Of a DNA stretch of 64,000 bases, positions 32,946 to 43,159 are shown piece after piece (the stretch's first letter is position 1; every line of letters begins with the position of its first letter). The position numbers and the translations under genes were made by a program. Source of the DNA: Aquatica leii (taxonomy: Eukaryota; Arthropoda; Insecta; Coleoptera; Lampyridae); the NCBI GenBank assembly GCA_035610365.1, contig CM069432.1, positions 167,522,035 to 167,586,034 of the forward strand. The letters run 5' to 3'. The notes under the pieces were generated by a model. The model saw only the letters and a program-made list of their open reading frames with translations, was not told the DNA's origin and searched no databases.

Positions 32946-34143
32946 TACGTTATACAATAATAATGATAACTAAATAGTGTAACTAAAACCTTATCTGTAA
33001 TACATAATAAAAAATAGTCTTCCTAAACGGATAATAAAGGAAAGCATCCTCCACTTAAGTTAAATAATAACAACTAAACTAAAAATGTTCGTTTCAATTA
33101 TTCTACTGGCAACAGGCACAATTCGTTAGTTGCACTTTTAAACTAGCCACTAGCAATTTTACCGTCACTACTCTAGTAACTCCATCACTGCCTGTATGCA
33201 GCTGAACCTCTCGACCTAAGCGCCAATTAGCTGGAGATAAGTGGAATTCTTTAAGAAGAACCATTAGTTTTAATTTGATATTTCCTTGGTTAAGCTTCCA
33301 TATCGTTCCTTGTAAGGTTGGATTATATTCTTTTGACCATTTAGTTCAAAAACGTAGATTTAATTGTTGTAATAATTGAAACCGTGCCAGCCAATTTTGC
33401 GGCAAGTCTTTCAGGTTAAGATCAGGAATATTAGTAAGTAAACGACCAATTAAGAAATGGGCTGAAGTAAGACATTCAAGATCGCTTGGATCGAACGATA
33501 AAGGTGTAAGGGTTCTTGAGATAACTATACTTTCAATTTGGGTTATTAATGTATGCAATTCTTTATAAGTAAAATTAATGTTTGACAAAATTCTCTTAAT
33601 ATGATATAACAAAAATGTCAATAGCTCGATTAATTCATTTTTTGCACCTACGGAGTTAGTAGCATTGCCACATATACGCTTGCTAGTTTTCCACGTCTTG
33701 CAGTGAATCTTTTAAATGACATTAGAAATGCTGTTGTATTTAAACTTGTAACTAGCACTAAATGTATGGCTTTAATGAAATGTAATATTTAGTAAATTTA
33801 ACACCTCTATCTAGTATATCTTTTAGAATATGCGGACCTGCATAGTCAAGGCTTGTAGTACGAAATGAATACATTAATAATGTTCTATCAATTGAAAGAT
33901 TGCCTCTTATTAGAGTCAAATGAGTGTTATTAAATCTTGCACATTTAACACAATTTTTGATAATTTTTTTTCATGTTATTCATACCCGAAATAGACCAAA
34001 ATCTTTCGCGTAAACTGTTTAGTGTTAATTTTGGTCCCGAGTGGAATTATAATTCGTGTTTTTGATTGATTTATAAGCCGGTTAAGTTATTCCAATTTGG
34101 TAATAATATGGGATGTTTTTTATCATAATTCAAATTTGATAAT
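32946..34143 (-). pseudogene. Old BEL copy: integrase and DUF5641 remnant
   Basis: A decayed minus-strand match to BEL-2 positions about 38578-39900. The longest frame, 33621-33346, gives YHIKRILSNINFTYKELHTL and LTSAHFLIGRLLTNIPDLNL, nearly the same residues as BEL-2. The integrase core upstream (about 33980-33630) is full of stops; the second Asp box reads about GNATNS. The DUF5641 tail (about 33240-33100) is readable only in pieces. The copy ends at 34143, where BEL-2 begins, and continues at 40117. Confidence 0.85.
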
Positions 34144-34324
34144 TGTTGAAACTTACTTTTATATGCATTTAAATAACGCGGACTTTTTAGTATTAAGGGG
34201 GAAAATTACCCATAAGATATAGCGACATCAGCAGCCATAAGGGTCGCATGTATGTACTTTATAAAATACTGTAAAACTAAAATAAAACTATCGAAATTCA
34301 TCAAGAAGTTTATGTAAATCAACA
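34144..34324 (+). repeat. BEL-2 5' LTR
   Basis: 181 bp, TGTTGAAACTT...AAATCAACA, identical by eye to the 3' copy. Confidence 0.95.
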
Positions 34325-34325
34325 T

Positions 34326-34337
34326 TGGTCCTTCGAG
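34326..34337 (+). promoter_or_regulatory. BEL-2 primer binding site
   Basis: TGGTCCTTCGAG one base after the LTR, the same 12 bases as in BEL-1; probably primed by tRNA-Tyr (identity from memory). Confidence 0.75.
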
Positions 34338-34551
34338 ATAACCGGATGCAAGTAATACTTTAATTTACATACAATTCGAATTATTACATAATTGTAAGAA
34401 ATATCATCATCAACCAAGGACGAGTCCGATCAGTTCCGAAGTCAAGCGCGGCGTTCCGACAAAGTGAGTTCCTATCGTTGTGATAGCTACAATAACCGTA
34501 AGTCTATCCTTGAAACCTTTTCATTATTATTTTACCAAATTTGTGTCAATA

Positions 34552-35490
34552 ATGGTCGATGCACAGTTAATAAAATCATTGCACATAAAAAGGGGATGTT
34601 TAAAATCGCAGATTACTATTTTTCAAAAATACTTGGATGATATTGACATTCAAAACATCACAAAACCCATTATTGCTAATACTATGGAAAGAAAAACAAA
34701 AATCGAAAACGTGTTAGAACAATTTGATGATATTCAATTACAAATTGAAATATTAATATTCGATAATACTGAACATAAACAATTAGCATTAATAGAACGC
34801 GAAGAATTTTATAATAAGTATTATGAAGTTCTTGGCAAAGCAAAACTAATTACTAACCCTGGATTAGTTGATCAATTGTCTGATACTAATACTAATATCA
34901 TCGATAACAATGACGATGTCAGGTCAATCGCAGAAGATAGTGGCATGTCGTTGATACAAACTAAACGTATGGTAAAATTACCCCAACTAAATCTACCTAG
35001 TTTTGATGGAGCATTTACTGCTTGGCGTAGTTTTGTCGATTCTTTTAATATTATACATAGAGACAATCAATTGACAGATGCACAAAAATTAACATATTTA
35101 AAATCAAGTTTAAAGGGCGAACCGTTAGAATTAGTGGGCACTTTAGAAACAATCGATTTAAATTACTCTGTTGCGTGGAAATTATTAAACAAACGGTATG
35201 ACAATAAAAGACGAATCATAAATAACCACGTTCAAAATATTTTGAATATACAACAGGTGACACGAGATTCACCTATTTCATTAAAAGAATTAATAAACAA
35301 ATTACAAACGCACATCAATTGTTTACGGGCTTTAGATCAACCAGTGGATTCGTGGAATTCATTGCTAATTCCAATAATTATTACAAAAGTGGACATTCAA
35401 ACCGAAAAAGAATGGAAGACAAAACTAAACATGACGCATTCAGGTAATAACAGTTGGATGATCTTCTCGAGTTCTTATTTTCAAAATTAA
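34552..35490 (+). CDS. BEL-2 Gag N-terminal part
   Basis: The frame is open from 34480, but the ATG at 34552 is preferred because the protein then starts MVDAQLIKSLHIKRG, parallel to the BEL-1 start. A helical N-terminus is followed by the DUF1759-type Gag domain (LPQLNLPSFDGAFTAW at about residue 145 of this start, to KRRIINNHVQNIL and KEWKTKLN). The frame ends at 35490 about 13 codons after it should have moved into the next frame. A one-base loss near 35450, in the AATAACAG segment, best explains the break. BEL-1 has no break here, so Gag and Pol are normally a single frame in this group. Confidence 0.9.
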   Translation: MVDAQLIKSLHIKRGCLKSQITIFQKYLDDIDIQNITKPIIANTMERKTKIENVLEQFDDIQLQIEILIFDNTEHKQLALIEREEFYNKYYEVLGKAKLITNPGLVDQLSDTNTNIIDNNDDVRSIAEDSGMSLIQTKRMVKLPQLNLPSFDGAFTAWRSFVDSFNIIHRDNQLTDAQKLTYLKSSLKGEPLELVGTLETIDLNYSVAWKLLNKRYDNKRRIINNHVQNILNIQQVTRDSPISLKELINKLQTHINCLRALDQPVDSWNSLLIPIIITKVDIQTEKEWKTKLNMTHSGNNSWMIFSSSYFQN

Positions 35491-38400
35491 TAACACTTGA
35501 ATCAATTTCCAAAAAACGTATAGAACCATCGCGCAATGTACACCCCAAACAATCTGTACGTTCTTATGCTACAGTTAATGAAAATTTAGTTACTTGTTTA
35601 AATTGTCAAAATAATCATTTGTTGCGTCAGTGTGAAAGTTTTTTAAAAGCGAATACTCAAAATAGAATCGAAATTGTTAAAAGACTAAAATTATGCATAA
35701 ATTGTTTAAGAAAAGGTCATCTAGTAAGCGAATGCAAATCAAGTTTTAAGTGCAAGACGTGCAATAAAAAGCACCATACACTTCTACACATAAATACTGT
35801 TAATGCAAACACAGAAACAAAGGTTGTAGACACCAATATAAACGAATCATACGAATCGAGTACTTCACTTGTGACAAATACTTATTCATTGTTAAATATA
35901 AACCCTCAAGTAATCTTATCGACTGCTTTAGGTTACATAAATGATATAACTGGTAATCCACATAAAGTTAGAATGTTATTAGACAGTGCATCACAATCTA
36001 ATTTTATTACTGAAGACACTTGTAATCAATTATTTCTTAATAGAATTCCTTTTAAAACCAATATTATAGGAATAACTCAAGAAGCGTTAAAGATTACTCA
36101 CTGTGTAGAAATCACTATAAAATTGACAATAAACGATTATTCGACAAAATTAAGATGTTTAATCGTACCACAAATCGCGAATGCGCTTCCCACGCAGAAC
36201 TTGAATTCTAGTATTATAAAAATTCCTGTAAATATAAGGTTAGCAGATCCAACATTTAATGAATCTAAACCTATTCAGATTTTGTTAGGTGCTAGCATTT
36301 TTTGGTCGCTGATATCGGTCGGACAATTTCAACAGAAGTCAATTACTTTTCAAAAAACAAAATTTGGTTGGATTTTGTCTGGAGAAATTATTAATCGTGA
36401 TTTTCCAAATACTACAGATGCAAATCAACTCAAACACAGTACTTTAGCTTACATCACATTGGATGAGCTTAATACAAATTTAAATAACTTTTGGGAAATG
36501 AATGAAAACGAGTATGTTAAAAAATCCTTGACGCGCGATGAAGAATACTGCGAACATCATTTTCAAAAAACTACATTACGAGATATAAACGGAAGATTTA
36601 TCGTTAGGTATCCTTTTAGATCAAATTTGTTAGAGTTATGTTCAAACTACGATATTGCACGAAGACGTTTTTTAACTCTTGAAAATAAACTAAACAATAA
36701 CATGGCGTTAAAGCAAGAATACTGTAAATTTATTACTGAATACTTAGCACTAGAACATATGACATTTATTAGAAAGGAAACACATTTGGCATCTCATTCT
36801 GAATACTTTTATTTACCGCATCACTGTGTATTTAAGGAATCTAGTACGACAACAAAAATACGGGTTGTATTTGACGGGTCTTGCAAATCAATTTCGGGAG
36901 TATCACTAAACGACGTACAATATACTGGACCAAAATTACAAGACGATATTTTCTCAATACTAGTTAGATTCCGACTGCACAAGTTTGTAATTGCAGGAGA
37001 CTTAGAAAAAATGTATCGACAAATTTGGATACATCCAGACGAACGTAAATATCAATGCATTTTATGGCGCGAAAATAGTAACGACGAAATTGCTATTTTT
37101 CAACTCAATACGGTAACGTACGGTACTACGTCGGCACCATATTTAGCTGTCCGATGTTTAAATCAAATAAGCATTAAAATCAAGGATAAATATCCTTTAG
37201 AATCTCAAATCTTGATTGAAGACTTTTACGTGGACGATCTTTTGACAGGACACGACAATTTAGATACCATCAAGGAAATTAAAGTCAATTTAATACACAT
37301 TTTACAGTCGGCAGGTTTCAATCTAAGAAAGTTTCATAGTAACGTTAAGGAGTTGGGTGATTTGAGTAATTTCGTTCTGATGGATGCATCTGATGCAAGT
37401 CATAAGACGTTGGGAATACATTGGAATTCGTTACATGATTCAATGCATTATTCATTTGATTTAAATTTAAATAACAAAGAAATAACGAAACGAAATATTT
37501 TGGCGATTACAGCCCAATTATATGACCCATTGGGATTATTAGCTCCTATTATTATAATAGCTAAACTTATAATACAAGAGCTATGGCAACTAAAGTTGTC
37601 ATGGGACGAATCTATTCCGATGCAGTTATTTTCGCGATGGAAAACGTTTAAGAACGATCTTCAAAATCTTAGTACAATTTCCATTCCTAGACACGCGTTA
37701 ATCGAAAAAAGCAAACACATAGAATTACATAGCTTTGCAGATGCATCTGAAAGAGCACTTGGAGCATGTATATATATGAAATCGGTTAACAAATTAAACA
37801 AAATATCGGTGAATTTTTTAGCTAGTAAATCGCGGGTAGCTCCTATGAAAACAATAACCTTACCACGTTTAGAACAGTGTGCAGCCCGGTTAGCGGCTCA
37901 GTTAAACGGTAAAATAAAACTCATATTAAAACTCAACATAGATAATGAATACTTTTGGAGCGACTCAAAAATCACTTTATGTTGGATCAATTCAGACCAT
38001 AATAAATGGAAACCTTATGTAGCTAATCGTGTTGCAGAGATACAAAGACTTACTAACGCGTCAAACTGGTTTTACGTAAAATCCAGTGAAAACCCTGCGG
38101 ATTTAATAACGAGAGGCCTTACAGTTAGCAAATTAAGTAACTGCAAATTATGGTGGCATGGGCCAGACTATTTATCGCAAGGGTTGGAAACCAACCTATG
38201 TAAGGATATAAGCGAATTCACAAATTTAGAAGAAGAAAAACGCTGCGTACAAAGTTGTCATTTTATTGAAAACGATAATGATCAATTTCCTATAGATCGA
38301 TTTTCCACGTTTACTCGAGTTCAAAGGGTAATGGCATTCTGTTTGAGATTTTTCAATAATGCTAAAAACCATAAAACTAAACGCAGAGCAGGCCCTTTAT

Positions 38401-38804
38401 CTACTTTCGAATTGCAGGAAGCTTTGAATAAATTACTACAATTAGTTCAAAAATCGACATTTTACAAAGAAATTCGTCATTTAACCAAACACGACTCAGT
38501 TTTTAAAGACAGCAAACTTCTAAGTTTAGCACCGTTTCTAGACACTCAACGAATACTACGTGTAGGAGGAAGACTTAAATTATCAAATTTTAATTATGAC
38601 AAAAAACATCCCATATTATTACCAAAACGGAACCACTTAACCGATTTATTAATCAAACGAGAGCACGAATTACTATTACACGCGGGACCAAAATTAACAC
38701 TAAATAGTTTACGCGAAAGATTTTGGCCTATTTCTGGTATGAACAATACAAAAAAATTATCAAAAATTGTGTTAAGTGTGCAAGGTTTAACAATACTTAT
38801 TTGA
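35454..38804 (+). CDS. BEL-2 Pol: zinc knuckles, protease, RT, RNase H
   Basis: This continues the Gag frame after the first break; its ATG at 35454 is incidental. In order: CLNCQNNHLLRQC and CINCLRKGHLVSEC zinc knuckles, then CKTCNKKHH. Protease LLDSASQSNF has Ala where BEL-1 has Gly. RT has VVFDGSC, AGDLEKMYRQIWI and FYVDDLLTG (about 37220-37250). RNase H has SFADASERALGA, WSDSKITLCW and SSENPADLITRG. The HHCC finger begins REHELLLHAG. All RT and RNase H catalytic acids are present. The frame fails at a run of seven A (about 38746-38752) just before the CVKC half of the finger. Confidence 0.9.
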   Translation: MDDLLEFLFSKLITLESISKKRIEPSRNVHPKQSVRSYATVNENLVTCLNCQNNHLLRQCESFLKANTQNRIEIVKRLKLCINCLRKGHLVSECKSSFKCKTCNKKHHTLLHINTVNANTETKVVDTNINESYESSTSLVTNTYSLLNINPQVILSTALGYINDITGNPHKVRMLLDSASQSNFITEDTCNQLFLNRIPFKTNIIGITQEALKITHCVEITIKLTINDYSTKLRCLIVPQIANALPTQNLNSSIIKIPVNIRLADPTFNESKPIQILLGASIFWSLISVGQFQQKSITFQKTKFGWILSGEIINRDFPNTTDANQLKHSTLAYITLDELNTNLNNFWEMNENEYVKKSLTRDEEYCEHHFQKTTLRDINGRFIVRYPFRSNLLELCSNYDIARRRFLTLENKLNNNMALKQEYCKFITEYLALEHMTFIRKETHLASHSEYFYLPHHCVFKESSTTTKIRVVFDGSCKSISGVSLNDVQYTGPKLQDDIFSILVRFRLHKFVIAGDLEKMYRQIWIHPDERKYQCILWRENSNDEIAIFQLNTVTYGTTSAPYLAVRCLNQISIKIKDKYPLESQILIEDFYVDDLLTGHDNLDTIKEIKVNLIHILQSAGFNLRKFHSNVKELGDLSNFVLMDASDASHKTLGIHWNSLHDSMHYSFDLNLNNKEITKRNILAITAQLYDPLGLLAPIIIIAKLIIQELWQLKLSWDESIPMQLFSRWKTFKNDLQNLSTISIPRHALIEKSKHIELHSFADASERALGACIYMKSVNKLNKISVNFLASKSRVAPMKTITLPRLEQCAARLAAQLNGKIKLILKLNIDNEYFWSDSKITLCWINSDHNKWKPYVANRVAEIQRLTNASNWFYVKSSENPADLITRGLTVSKLSNCKLWWHGPDYLSQGLETNLCKDISEFTNLEEEKRCVQSCHFIENDNDQFPIDRFSTFTRVQRVMAFCLRFFNNAKNHKTKRRAGPLSTFELQEALNKLLQLVQKSTFYKEIRHLTKHDSVFKDSKLLSLAPFLDTQRILRVGGRLKLSNFNYDKKHPILLPKRNHLTDLLIKREHELLLHAGPKLTLNSLRERFWPISGMNNTKKLSKIVLSVQGLTILI

Positions 38805-39862
38805 CTCCATTAAAGGGCAATCTTCCAATTGACAGAACTCTACTAATGTATCCATTTCATACCACAGGCGTTGACTATGCAGGTCCGTATACTCTAAAGG
38901 ATAGACTAGGTAGAGATGCTAAATTCACTAAATGTTACATTTCAGTATATATTTGTTTTTCGGTAAAGGCCATACATTTAGAATTAGTAACAGGTTTAAG
39001 TACGACGGCATTTTTAATGTCTTTTAAAAGATTCATTGCTAGACGTGGAAAACCGGCAAACGTATATAACGACAATGCTACTAACTTCGTAGGCGCAAAA
39101 AACGAATTAATCGAGTTAGTCACATTTTTTAAACAACACAAATCGGAAATATTAGATTCAGTATCTAACATGGGCATCAATTGGCATTTTATACCTCCAG
39201 GGTCCCCTACATTTGGTGGGTTGTGGGAAAGTGCTGTAAAGAATGTCAAATATCATATTAAAAGAATCTTGTCAAACAATAATCTTACCTATGAAGAATT
39301 TCATACACTATTGACTCAAATTGAAAGTATAGTTAACTCAAGACTTCTTACACCTTTATCGTCCGATCCAAACGATATTGAATGTCTTACTCCAGCCCAT
39401 TTCTTAATTGGTCGTTTATTTACCAACATTCCTGATCCTAACCTGAAAGACTTACCGCAAAATCGGTTAACACGGTTTCAATTATTGCAACAATTAAATC
39501 TACATTTCTGGACAAAATGGTCAAGGGAATATATCACAACGTTACAACAAAGAACTAAATGGAAGCTGAATGAAGCAAATATCAAATTAGGATCTTTAGT
39601 TCTTCTTAAAGAATCTCACTTACCTCCAGCTAATTGGCGCTTGGGTCGAGTTGTTCAGCTGCATACAGGCAGTGATGGAGTTACTAGAGTAGTGACGGTT
39701 AAATGTGCTAGTGGCGAGTTTAAAGAGCTACTAACAAATTGTGCCTGTTGCCAGTGGAAAATTAAAACGAAATTTTTTAGTTTAAGTATTATTCAATTTA
39801 AGTGGAATATATTTCTGTATTATCCGTTAAGAAAACAATTTTTTGTTAAAGATTACAAATAA
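38723..39862 (+). CDS. BEL-2 integrase core and DUF5641 tail
   Basis: Third piece of the polyprotein. NCVKCARFN completes the zinc finger. GVDYAG, VYNDNATNF and GGLWESAVKNVK carry the three catalytic acids (D, D, E). LTPAHFLIGRLFTNIPDPNL and LPPANWRLGRVVQLHTGSDG form the DUF5641 tail. The last 45 or so codons (after CASGEFKE) do not resemble BEL-1. The old minus-strand copy has one extra base at the matching place (about 39722), which would keep the frame to a stop about 15 codons on. So the tail seen here is probably a frameshift product. Confidence 0.9.
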   Translation: MAYFWYEQYKKIIKNCVKCARFNNTYLTPLKGNLPIDRTLLMYPFHTTGVDYAGPYTLKDRLGRDAKFTKCYISVYICFSVKAIHLELVTGLSTTAFLMSFKRFIARRGKPANVYNDNATNFVGAKNELIELVTFFKQHKSEILDSVSNMGINWHFIPPGSPTFGGLWESAVKNVKYHIKRILSNNNLTYEEFHTLLTQIESIVNSRLLTPLSSDPNDIECLTPAHFLIGRLFTNIPDPNLKDLPQNRLTRFQLLQQLNLHFWTKWSREYITTLQQRTKWKLNEANIKLGSLVLLKESHLPPANWRLGRVVQLHTGSDGVTRVVTVKCASGEFKELLTNCACCQWKIKTKFFSLSIIQFKWNIFLYYPLRKQFFVKDYK

Positions 39863-39935
39863 TGTTTTAGTTACACTATTTACTTATCCATATTATATAA
39901 CTTATGTTGAACCGTTTAGTTCAAGGCGGGCAATA

Positions 39936-40116
39936 TGTTGAAACTTACTTTTATATGCATTTAAATAACGCGGACTTTTTAGTATTAAGGGGGAAAATTA
40001 CCCATAAGATATAGCGACATCAGCAGCCATAAGGGTCGCATGTATGTACTTTATAAAATACTGTAAAACTAAAATAAAACTATCGAAATTCATCAAGAAG
40101 TTTATGTAAATCAACA
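39936..40116 (+). repeat. BEL-2 3' LTR
   Basis: 181 bp, TGTTGAAACTT...AAATCAACA, preceded by a purine tract and followed by the target duplication ATAAT. Confidence 0.95.
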
Positions 40117-40505
40117 ATAATTTAAATCTTTCTCTTACACGTAGTATTTATTGAGTGTCTAGAAACGGTGCTAAACTTAGAAGCTTGCTACCTTTAAAAA
40201 AATGAGTCGCGTTTGGTTAATTGTACTTATTTATTAAACGTTTTCTGCAATTGCAAAATAGATAAGAAGTCTTCTCTGCGTTTGGTTTTATGGTTTTCAG
40301 CATTGAGAAATCTCAAACAGAATGCCATTACCCTTTCAACTCGAATGAACGTCAAAAATCTATCTATAGGAAATTGATCAATATCGTTTTCAATAAAATC
40401 ACCTATGTACGCAAAGTTTTTTTTTTTTAAATTTATGTATTTGCTTATATCCATACATACGTTGTTTTCCCATCCCGACTGCGTTGTCAATATTAAACAC
40501 GCATT
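40117..40505 (-). pseudogene. Old BEL copy, RNase H-integrase linker
   Basis: The minus-strand frame 40490-40227 reads ENDIDQFPIDRFLTFIRVER and VMAFCLRFLNAENHKTKRRE, close to the BEL-2 segment at about 38240-38390. Below 40227, LSLAPFLDTQ-type codons continue up to the insertion point. Together with 32946-34143 this proves the host copy was one element, in minus orientation, before BEL-2 landed. Similarity ends at about 40505. Confidence 0.85.
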
Positions 40506-40929
40506 AAACGTAGTTATTAAGTTAAATCAAAATTCGACAATGATTTGAAATTTTAAGATTTGCGTTTAACCTTATTGCAGATAACTCCCTTAAACATCTT
40601 CTTATTTAATTATTTTTTTTTAAATTTAATTTGATTAATACTGGTGTAACCAATAAACTTTCTGCCTAAATTCTTATTTACGGCGCAGAAGAAAAGTTAC
40701 TTAAAAAAATTAAAAACATTAGTTAATTTTTTAGAAAATTATTCATTCTTAGTACAAGATAAAATACAATCTTATTATTAGACAAATAACTAAGCTATTC
40801 CTCATGTTTTTGTAAGTTATTTTAAAGAAAACGGATCACTTGAAACAAAGATTTTGTGTGATTAGTGACTGTCTAGCGTTTCAAAACATTTTCTTTTTGA
40901 TTGCATCAAACAAAATTATTCAGACTTTA

Positions 40930-41330
40930 AAAAAATTCATTACTTAAGCGGTAGAGCAGCCAGTCCATAAAAAAAATTTAAAAAAGTTGTACAAATATGC
41001 TATGATGAAGATGACTTTGAAATAAAGGCGGAGTGGCATTGTTTTAACTTCTCACGACAAAAGCCTATGTGATGGTGCAAGAAGTACAATTAAAAAACTA
41101 ATAAAAAAAGCTTAGAACGAACTGTAAATCATGATATAGTAACCCCAGAAACAATGTTCGATTTCTGCTCTAATGAAATCCTTGGCATAAAAATTGTTTT
41201 TTTGTATCGAGTGTGGATACAGGTACAATAACTTATCATAGTTTTGTTTCTCTCGGTCACAGCTAGTTGATACCGTAAAGGTTTCAGTTTTCCATAATTG
41301 TGATGCTGTCAATATCGTAAAGCTAATAGG
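40930..41330 (+). pseudogene. Relic of an arthropod ORF family with SDGAASQYK / SHGKxxCDG motifs
   Basis: Plus-strand codons in two frames read YLSGRAASP*KKFKKVVQIC, then YDEDDFEIKAEWHCFN (about 40985-41045), then TSHDKSLCDGARSTIKKL (about 41049-41102), then VTPETMFDFCSNEILGIKI (about 41142-41200). I recall a widespread uncharacterised arthropod protein family with the same motif order (FSDGAASQYK, HHEDDFGIKAEWHFFATSHGK, CDGxGGTVKRL, TPxxLFEWA). It is usually seen in repetitive or transposon contexts, and its function is not known to me. This copy has stops and a frameshift and is only a fragment. Confidence 0.6.
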
Positions 41331-42983
41331 CTAATCTTTCTAAGAAAAATTGATTTATTTCAAAAAATGTAATATTCCATCATATGTTATATTTATATAA
41401 ATTATACTCATAATTTCAATGAAAATAAAAACATAAGATTACATTTAAAAAACATTTAACCTACTTGCTATACTGTAAGATAGAAACAAAATAGATAAAA
41501 CTATACTAAATATATAGAAAACAAACATGTTGTTGTTTTATGAATTTTCACACAAAAAAGTAACCAATTGCGAATAATATTTTTAACCTATTAAAGTTAT
41601 CTAAATATTCTCTTAAAAAACCGCCTGTATAGACACTCAAAATGTGACAATAACAAGGCGACCAATGCAGTCTGAAAAACACGATTTTATCAAATTTCAA
41701 AATTTCAAGCGGATATTTTTTCTACAAAAAGTGGTTAGTTATTATGTTTATTCCTTTCAGAATATGTATATTTTATTTCTGAGTAACATTAAGTGCTTAC
41801 ATTAAATGACCAAAACACTAGAATCACCTAAAAATCACTGAAAATAAGTTAAAAAACACGTATTTTCAGCAGCGTGTAATTGTTGATCACTAATGAATAA
41901 ATTTTTGTTGCACACTCAAAAATTATCATTCTTCCGTATGATGTTTAAATTTTTTCATTTGGTCAAATGAAAACGGGCGCTTATAAAAATTTTTTAGGAC
42001 TCTAAAAAAATGTTCTTAAAATTTGATTACAATCTAGAATAGGCCGGGAAGAATTTTTTTATTTTTAGACGATTTCATATAAAACGACATAAATTTACAA
42101 AAAAATTTCTTATTTTTTTGTAAGTAGTGGATTAGCTGTTTATCTTTATTAATTATATTTCTAATTTTTAAGTAAATTGTCATAATAATTACTTAGAAAT
42201 TCTGCGTTAATTTTAAAATTTATAGCTGTAAGTTTTATTTCTCTATTTTTAGGACAATTCTTTCTTTTCAATTTTTTTTGTAAAAGTTTTGTGTTGGTAA
42301 AACCAAATTTCAGTTCTACCTAGGAATGTCAAATTGCAATTAACTTTTTTGTTATTGTACAGTTTTATCTGCACAATTATCATAACTTCCACGAGAAGAA
42401 ATATTTTCCATGTGGTTCTGTAAGACTAAAAAATTTCCTTGCTTATAAGAATTATTACACTTCAAAACGAGATTCCTACATTGCTTTCCAAAGATTTTTA
42501 GAAAAAGAAACAAAACAAAATTTTATATGAGAAATGCTAATATCATATTTTAAGACATACATTTTTATTATAACATTTTTATCAGATGTATGTGTTTATG
42601 TTTTAACAATTATTTTATAATTTAGGTGTCACATCATGAATGAACCAACAAATCATTCTTACCACTTTAAAGTTTCTTAGTTACCTATATTGAACGCTTG
42701 ATCCAAATCTATTCAGAAGTTTTTAAATAATGTTTTTAATACTTTAATTTTAATTAAATTTAATAGTGATAAAAGTACCACATTTTACAAATGTACGTAG
42801 ATGCATTACGTAGAAATTGAAAACGTCTTAAAAACCAACTTCCGATTTTTAACTAAAACAGTTTGTATTGTTTTGTAAAAAATCATTTAAAACTCAAAAA
42901 GTGCGTAGAATTTAAACTAAAATAAAATATACTTTGAGTATACGTTCACTGTTCGTTATTAAGCCCGTCCATACGTTGTCGCA

Positions 42984-43112
42984 TGTTGGGCTACACAACG
43001 TACCGTCCGTGTTTGTAGTCGGTTTGTATATAAAAGCGACCTCTGCAGCGGCTAACTCTGAATTATTTTGTATATAATGGAGATATAACCAGTACACTAT
43101 GAAACCCAACCA
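42984..43112 (+). repeat. Possible short solo LTR or terminal-repeat element
   Basis: Starts TGTTGGG and ends CCCAACCA, a terminal inverted repeat of LTR type. Inside lies TATATAAAAGCGACC (about 43027-43041), a TATA-like promoter core. Composition is more GC-rich than the flanks. No target duplication was found. A competing reading is a 210-bp inverted-repeat element with ends CGTTATTAAGCCCG (about 42955) and CGGGCTTAACAGCG (about 43163). Confidence 0.3.
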
Positions 43113-43159
43113 AAGTTTTGGATTTAGACGTTTTGAATCTTATATAATCGGGCTTAACA

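Larger units (their letters stand above)
34144..40116 (+). mobile_element. BEL-2: young BEL/Pao element inserted in its own older relative
   Basis: Two 181-bp LTRs read identical (34144-34324, 39936-40116), start TGTTGA and end TCAACA. The target duplication ATAAT flanks it (34139-34143, 40117-40121). The sequences on either side are one continuous minus-strand BEL copy of the same family. Primer site, Gag, Pol and a purine tract (AAGGCGGGCAATA before 39936) are all present. Coding is interrupted by three single-base-scale frameshifts, near 35450, 38750 and 39722. Identical LTRs with a broken frame suggest either very recent decay, mobilisation by another copy's proteins, or sequence error. 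Confidence 0.95.
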
